From: Achromobacter xylosoxidans
GTDB lineage: Bacteria; Pseudomonadota; Gammaproteobacteria; Burkholderiales; Burkholderiaceae_B
Direction of reading: 5' to 3'
DNA: 64,000 nt
NCBI RefSeq assembly: GCF_014490035.1
Contig: NZ_CP061008.1
Location: 2,232,001 to 2,296,000 of the forward strand
Shown: positions 59,605 to 64,000 of the stretch, piece by piece
Layout: every line of letters starts with the position of its first letter
Position numbering within the stretch: the stretch's first letter is position 1
Notes under the pieces: model-generated
Told to the model about the DNA's origin: nothing
The model's input: only the letters and a program-made list of their open reading frames with translations
The model's database searches: none
Program-made: the position numbers and the translations under genes

Positions 59605-60560
59605 GCAGTCTGAGCAAGATCATCGCGGGCATGTTGCTGGTGGCGGGCCTGGTGCTGGCCTTCGTGGCCTGGCGGCTGGCCTCGGCGCCCGCGAGTCCTC
59701 CGCCCAGCGTGACGCCTGCGCCTGTCGCGGCGGCGCCCGCGGAACCGCTCAAACTCCATCCGGTGGTGGTGGCCCGAGAGCCGATCCCGGCCGGTTCGCG
59801 CATCGACGGCGCAAGAATGCTGACGGTGGCGCAGTGGCAGGTCGCGCTGTCCGGAGGGTTTGCCGACGTCGCGCCGCTGGAGGGCGCGGTGACGAAGGTC
59901 GACATCGCCGCAGGCGATCCGATTTTGCCCAGCCTGCTGACGCAAGGCCTGGCGCGCCAGCTCAAGCCGGGCGAGCGCGCCGTCGCCATCGCGGTGGACG
60001 AAGTGATCGGCGGCGGCAATCGTATCGTCCCTGGCGACATGGTGGACGTGTTCTTCATGATCGAAAAAAGCGCTGAAGTTGCCGTCGGCCAGGCCCGCCT
60101 GCTGCAGTCGCAGGTGCGCGTGCTGGCGTATGGCAGGGCTACGGTGGAAGGCCCGGATGAAAAGTCGGCGCTGCAGCAAGGCGGTCCTGGTCAGCCGGCG
60201 CGCACCGCGGTGCTGGCCGTGCCGGTCGAACGCGTCAATGAGCTGATGCTGGCCAGCCGCGCCGGCCGCCTGCAGTTGGCCTTGCGCCCGGTGGGCGACG
60301 ACAGCATGCCCGATGCGCAGTTGTTCGCCCGGCGCGGCACGGTGCTGCCGGTGCGCACCGACCTGACCCCCGCGCAGCGCGAGTCGCTGCTGACGGGACC
60401 GAACCGCGCCTACGCCGGCGAGAGCCTGGTGCAACTGGACGGCACGACGGCCGCGGCGTTGGCGCCCGCCACCCGCGCCGCCAGCCGGCCCCAGGGTTCC
60501 GGCGGCGGCCGGACAGTGGAAATCATCCGAGGAGAGAAATCCGAGCGCGTGCGCTATTGA
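59601..60560 (+). CDS. cpaB: Flp pilus assembly protein CpaB/RcpC
   Basis: Periplasmic/inner-membrane assembly factor working with the secretin. The 319-residue protein has an N-terminal hydrophobic segment (KIIAGMLLVAGLVLAFVAW), a Pro/Ala linker, an SAF-type domain (PVVVAREPIPAGSRI, PLEGAVTKVDIAAGDPIL) and the RcpC core (GERAVAIAVDEVIGGGNRIV, PGDMVDVFF). Start overlaps the previous stop as ATGA. Confidence 0.92.
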   Translation: MSSLSKIIAGMLLVAGLVLAFVAWRLASAPASPPPSVTPAPVAAAPAEPLKLHPVVVAREPIPAGSRIDGARMLTVAQWQVALSGGFADVAPLEGAVTKVDIAAGDPILPSLLTQGLARQLKPGERAVAIAVDEVIGGGNRIVPGDMVDVFFMIEKSAEVAVGQARLLQSQVRVLAYGRATVEGPDEKSALQQGGPGQPARTAVLAVPVERVNELMLASRAGRLQLALRPVGDDSMPDAQLFARRGTVLPVRTDLTPAQRESLLTGPNRAYAGESLVQLDGTTAAALAPATRAASRPQGSGGGRTVEIIRGEKSERVRY

Positions 60561-60625
60561 ACGGGGCTGCGGGCGGACCAGGCGCTGACCGCAGCCGGAC
60601 TTATTCCATCATCGGGTCCAGCACT

Positions 60626-61987
60626 ATGAAGAAACATCAGCGCACCACCATGATCTGCCTGCTGTCGGCTGCGGCGGCGATGGCGCACGCAGGTCTCAGC
60701 CTGGCTCAGATCGCGGCGCCCGCGGCCGGAGCGAGCGCGCCGGTCCGCGACATCTCGATGGCGGTGAAGGGGCAGCAGACTCTCATGCTGGATGGCGGCG
60801 CGCCCACGCGCATCGCCATCGGCGACCCGGATGTGGCGGACGTGAAGGTATTGCCCGCCTCCGGCAAGCGCGCGGGCTCGGTGCTGCTCTATGGCAAGAA
60901 AGCCGGCACCACGCAACTGCAGGTATGGATCGGCAACAATGCGACTCCGCAGATATGGAACGTCCGCGTCGGCGGCAGCGTGCAGGGCGCCTTGGCGAGC
61001 CGCGGCCTGGGCGGCGGCGCCAACGTGGACATCGCCGACGGCCATGCCGTGGTGTCGGGACACGCCGAATCGCAGCTGGGGCAGATCGCGTCGGCCACCA
61101 TGGCGGCATCCGCCGTCGGCGGGGAAAAAAACGTGGTGGACATGTCCACCGCCGGCAGCGGCGGGGTGGTGCAGGTGGAAGTGAAGGTCGTGGAAGTGTC
61201 GCGTTCGGTGATGAAGGCGGCCGGCATCAGCTTCACGGCCAGCAACGGCCCCTGGAGCGGCGGCAGCTCCACCATGCCGGCCAGCCTGGGCGGCGCGCTG
61301 GCATCCGGCTTTTCGCTGTTTTACGACTCCAACAATTTTTCGGCGCGGCTGCGGCTGCTGCAAACCAACGGCATGGCCCGTGTCCTGGCCGAGCCGACCC
61401 TGGTGGCCTTGACGGGGCAGAGCGCCAGCTTCCTGGCTGGCGGCGAATTGCCGATTCCGCAGGCCGGCGGCCTGGGCACGGTCAACGTGACCTTCAAGCC
61501 CTTTGGCATCGGCCTGACCGTCACGCCCACGGTGCTGTCGCGCGACCGCATCTCACTGAAGGTCGCGCCCGAGGCCAGCGAACTCGACTACACCAACGGC
61601 ATCGCCATCAATACCAGCGCGGATACCAGCACCATCATTCCCGCCCTGCGCACGCGCCGCGCCGACACCACGGTGGAACTGGGCGATGGCGAAAGCTTCG
61701 TGATCAGCGGCCTGGTATCGCGCCAGACCAAGGCCATGGTCAACAAGGTGCCCATGCTGGGCGACCTGCCCATCATCGGCTCCTTTTTCCGCAGCGTCGA
61801 CTATTCCCAAGAGGACACCGAGCTGGTCATCGTCGTGACGCCGCGCCTGGTGCGCCCCATCGCGCGCGGCGTGGCCCTGCCGCTGCCGGGAGCCAAGCAG
61901 GAGCAAACGGATACGGCGTTCAATGCTTGGGGCTATTACCTGACCGGCCCGGTGGGCGGCCAGCAGATGCCGGGCTTTTCACGGTGA
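60626..61987 (+). CDS. cpaC: Tad pilus secretin CpaC/RcpA
   Basis: Outer-membrane secretin through which the Flp pilus passes. The 453-residue precursor has a signal peptide (to about residue 28), an N-terminal pilus domain (ISMAVKGQQTLMLDGGAPTR), a BON-like region, and the secretin core with ARLRLLQTNGMARVLAEPTL, GGELPIP, and the C-terminal VPMLGDLPIIGSFFRS and ELVIVVTPRLVRP. It begins 65 bp after cpaB. Confidence 0.95.
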   Translation: MKKHQRTTMICLLSAAAAMAHAGLSLAQIAAPAAGASAPVRDISMAVKGQQTLMLDGGAPTRIAIGDPDVADVKVLPASGKRAGSVLLYGKKAGTTQLQVWIGNNATPQIWNVRVGGSVQGALASRGLGGGANVDIADGHAVVSGHAESQLGQIASATMAASAVGGEKNVVDMSTAGSGGVVQVEVKVVEVSRSVMKAAGISFTASNGPWSGGSSTMPASLGGALASGFSLFYDSNNFSARLRLLQTNGMARVLAEPTLVALTGQSASFLAGGELPIPQAGGLGTVNVTFKPFGIGLTVTPTVLSRDRISLKVAPEASELDYTNGIAINTSADTSTIIPALRTRRADTTVELGDGESFVISGLVSRQTKAMVNKVPMLGDLPIIGSFFRSVDYSQEDTELVIVVTPRLVRPIARGVALPLPGAKQEQTDTAFNAWGYYLTGPVGGQQMPGFSR

Positions 61988-61992
61988 GCAAT

Positions 61993-63312
61993 ATGAAGAC
62001 ACATGCCAGCGAATGGGTGGGCCTGCAAAACGGCACGCGGTTCCTGTTCTGCTCCCAGGGCAACGCGGTTGCCGCACAGTTGGGACAGGCCTTGGGCGAC
62101 CTGGGGATGCTGACCCAGGAAGCGCCGCGCATCGAGGAATTGGCGCGGCGCCTGACGGAGATTGCGCCGCAGGTGGTGTTCCTGGACTTCACACTGAGCG
62201 ACGACGAACCCGGCAAACTGTTCAAGTCCGCCGAACTGGCGCGCTTGCTGGCCCGCATCGCGCCGACGTTGCCGCGCGTGGCGGTCGGCTTCCTGAGCCA
62301 GCCGGAGGGGGCGATCGCCGCCTTGCGGGCAGGCGTCAGCGATTTCGTCGATCCTTCGGTGGCGCCGCAGGAGATCAAGGAGGTGGTGCTGCGCCTGCTC
62401 GACCGGCCATCCGACGGCCGCATGGACGGCACGCGCCGCAGCGTCGTGCTGCTGGGCGCGCGGCCCGGCGTGGGGACCAGCACCTTGGCCGTGCATATGG
62501 CGGGGATGGTGCAGGACCGCTTGAAGTTCGCGCACGGCCAGCGCGCAGCCACGAGCGGCGCCAAGACGCCCAAGCCCGCCGGCGAACCGCTACCCCTGTC
62601 CAGCCGCGTTGCGTTGATGGACCTGGGCTGGCCCATAGGCGATTGCCAGCTCTACCTGAACATCGGCGGCGACTTCGATTTCGCCGAGGCGGCCCGCAAC
62701 CTGCGCCGCCTCGACTCGACGCTGCTGGGGTCGGCCATGGCGCATACGGCCAACGGCTTGAGCGTGCTGTCGCTGCCGCGCGATCTGGGCCAGATGCGCG
62801 ACGTGTCGCAGTCGGATTCGCTGCTGGTGTTCGAGCGCATGCGCCAGCACTTCTCGGTCGTGGTGGCCGATGCGGGCGGTTTCAGCAACCCTGAATTCGT
62901 GTCGGGGTTGGCGCGCGCCTCGCAGCTGAATTGGATCGTGACCGACCAGAGCGTCGGCGCGCTGGTGTCGCTGGCCGGCGTGCTGCAGGAGCTGGAACAA
63001 CAGCACGTGGACCGGCGCAGCCTGGGCCTGATCGTCAACCGTTATGACGAACGCTACGGCATGACGGCGCAGCAGATCGCCGAACGCTTCCAGCTGGAAC
63101 TGGTGGGCACGCTGCCGGACCGCACGCTGCCGCTGATGGTGTGCACGAACCGTGGCCATCTGCTGCACGAAGAGGCCGAACGCGATGTCTACGTGCGGGC
63201 GGTGCAGGCGCTGGCGGAACGCCTGTGCGCCGAAGAGAACGCGCCTGGCGGGCGGGCAGGCTGGCTGGCCACCTGGCTGCCCGGCGTGCACCGCCGCATG
63301 GTGGTCGGTTGA
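61993..63312 (+). CDS. cpaE: Pilus assembly protein CpaE/TadZ
   Basis: MinD/ParA-like localisation factor of the Tad system. The 439-residue protein has an N-terminal receiver-like domain (VVFLDFTLSDD) and a P-loop ATPase domain whose Walker A reads GARPGVGTSTLAVHMA; the signature Lys of the deviant Walker motif and the usual second Lys are both absent, as in some TadZ proteins. Further on are ALMDLGWPIGDCQLYLNIGG and VVVADAGGFSNPEFV. It starts 5 bp after cpaC. A long upstream extension of the frame lies inside cpaC and is not coding. Confidence 0.92.
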   Translation: MKTHASEWVGLQNGTRFLFCSQGNAVAAQLGQALGDLGMLTQEAPRIEELARRLTEIAPQVVFLDFTLSDDEPGKLFKSAELARLLARIAPTLPRVAVGFLSQPEGAIAALRAGVSDFVDPSVAPQEIKEVVLRLLDRPSDGRMDGTRRSVVLLGARPGVGTSTLAVHMAGMVQDRLKFAHGQRAATSGAKTPKPAGEPLPLSSRVALMDLGWPIGDCQLYLNIGGDFDFAEAARNLRRLDSTLLGSAMAHTANGLSVLSLPRDLGQMRDVSQSDSLLVFERMRQHFSVVVADAGGFSNPEFVSGLARASQLNWIVTDQSVGALVSLAGVLQELEQQHVDRRSLGLIVNRYDERYGMTAQQIAERFQLELVGTLPDRTLPLMVCTNRGHLLHEEAERDVYVRAVQALAERLCAEENAPGGRAGWLATWLPGVHRRMVVG

Positions 63313-63330
63313 CGGACAGACAGACGGACG
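63311..63330 (+). repeat. Imperfect tetranucleotide repeat between cpaE and cpaF
   Basis: Five GAC(G/A) units in a row (GACG GACA GACA GACG GACG), starting at the cpaE stop codon and ending 15 bp before the cpaF ATG, in the place of the ribosome binding site. Confidence 0.7.
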
Positions 63331-63345
63331 GCTACGGGATCCGAC

Positions 63346-64000
63346 ATGATCATGACAGCGACGATAGAGTTCGGCGGCGATGGCGACAAAGGCTTTTCGG
63401 CGTCGGACCGCTACCAGGAAGTGAAGACGGCGGCCTACGAGCACCTGCTGTCCCGCATCGAAGAACTGGGCGCGGAGTTCGGCCGCTGGGCCAGGTCGGC
63501 GATCCAGGAATTCGTGGACATCGAGGTCGCGAGCTTCGTGCGCCTGCGCCGGGTGCCGATCAACGAAGGGGAAATGCGCGCCATTGCCGAAGCGCTGACC
63601 AAGGAACTGGCCGGCCTGGGTCCCCTGGAGGATCTGCTGGCGGACCCGGCCGTGGAGGATATCCTGATCAACGGCTATGACAATGTCTTCGTTTCGCGGC
63701 GCGGCGTGCTGGCCCGCGAGACGCTGCGCTTCACCGACAACCAGCACGTGCTGCGCATCGTGCGCCGCATCCTGGCCCCGATCGGCCGGCGGCTCGACGA
63801 GTCCAGCCCCATGGTGGACGCGCGCCTGCCCGACGGCGGCCGCCTGAACGTGGTGATCGAACCGTTGGCGGTGGACGGCCCCATGGTGTCGATCCGCAAG
63901 TTCCGCCAGGATCCGCTCAAACCCGCGGATCTGCTGACCCTGGGCAGCTTCGACGAAGAGATCTACCGGCTGCTGAACGAGGCGGTGAAGAACCGCTGCA
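63346..64000 (+). CDS. cpaF: Tad pilus ATPase CpaF/TadA (3' end outside window)
   Basis: Secretion-type ATPase (VirB11/GspE superfamily) that powers Flp pilus assembly. About 218 codons are in the window: the N-terminal helical region (YEHLLSRIEEL), then the conserved GLGPLEDLLADPAVEDILIN, VFVSRRGVL, RRILAPIGRRLDESSPMVDA, RLPDGGRLNVVI and VSIRKFRQDPL. The Walker A region lies beyond position 64000. ATG 63346 and ATG 63352 are both in frame; neither has a good ribosome binding site. Confidence 0.94.
   Translation, partial: MIMTATIEFGGDGDKGFSASDRYQEVKTAAYEHLLSRIEELGAEFGRWARSAIQEFVDIEVASFVRLRRVPINEGEMRAIAEALTKELAGLGPLEDLLADPAVEDILINGYDNVFVSRRGVLARETLRFTDNQHVLRIVRRILAPIGRRLDESSPMVDARLPDGGRLNVVIEPLAVDGPMVSIRKFRQDPLKPADLLTLGSFDEEIYRLLNEAVKNRC

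Overview
The window is high-GC DNA with tightly packed genes, many ATGA or GTGA stop/start overlaps and a gene content typical of Alcaligenaceae (Achromobacter/Bordetella-like Betaproteobacteria): a PsrA-type fatty-acid degradation operon, a colanic-acid-like GDP-fucose exopolysaccharide cluster, EpsC-type serine acetyltransferase, GABA catabolism under a MocR regulator, a Yej/Dpp-like peptide ABC transporter and a Tad (Flp) pilus locus. The genus is an inference from gene content and base composition. I saw no tRNA, rRNA, CRISPR array, insertion sequence or phage gene.

Layout. (1) 1-7170, minus strand: a TetR/PsrA-like regulator, fadE, thiolase, fadB and a FadL porin (cut by the left edge), probably one fatty-acid uptake and beta-oxidation unit with a palindromic operator just upstream of the regulator. 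(2) 7552-11499, plus strand: an unusual formyltransferase-like/beta-propeller protein with an AT-rich 3' half, then two paralogous LuxR-type regulators whose receiver domains have lost the phospho-acceptor Asp. (3) 11649-32813: a two-armed exopolysaccharide cluster. The minus-strand arm runs wcaJ, gmm, manC, a VanZ-like gene, gmd, fcl, flippase, GT2, polymerase, GT4, GT2, acetyltransferase, wcaI. The plus-strand arm runs wza, wzc, manB, pgi, galE. Both arms start from a 242-bp divergent region. Together they would make GDP-mannose, GDP-fucose and UDP-galactose, build and acetylate a roughly five-sugar repeat on undecaprenyl phosphate, flip it, polymerise it and export it by the Wzx/Wzy route. 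No Wzb phosphatase is in the window.

(4) 32988-45395: a housekeeping mix (cysE, a class II sirtuin, an inositol-monophosphatase-family gene, gabT-gabD with a divergent MocR regulator, DUF72, a UvrD-like helicase, CorA, a secreted or anchored nuclease). A cluster of DnaA-box-like sequences lies between the sirtuin and the phosphatase. (5) 45517-51924: a four-gene peptide ABC importer whose binding protein carries both a lipobox and a C-terminal membrane anchor. (6) 51964-56401, minus strand: a TpsB/FhaC-like outer-membrane transporter with no TpsA neighbour, a large PGGG-repeat and internally duplicated lipoprotein, and a MarR regulator, with a cluster of GTTACG palindromes between the first two. 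(7) 56882-64000, plus strand: a stand-alone MHYT sensor, then flp, cpaA, tadE, a second tadE-like gene, cpaB, cpaC, cpaE and the start of cpaF, which continues past the right edge.

The parts most likely to hold undescribed biology are the TpsB/repeat-lipoprotein/MarR locus, the phosphorylation-blind LuxR pair beside the exopolysaccharide cluster, the formyltransferase-propeller protein, and the cpaA/tadE junction where two plausible reading frames overlap.
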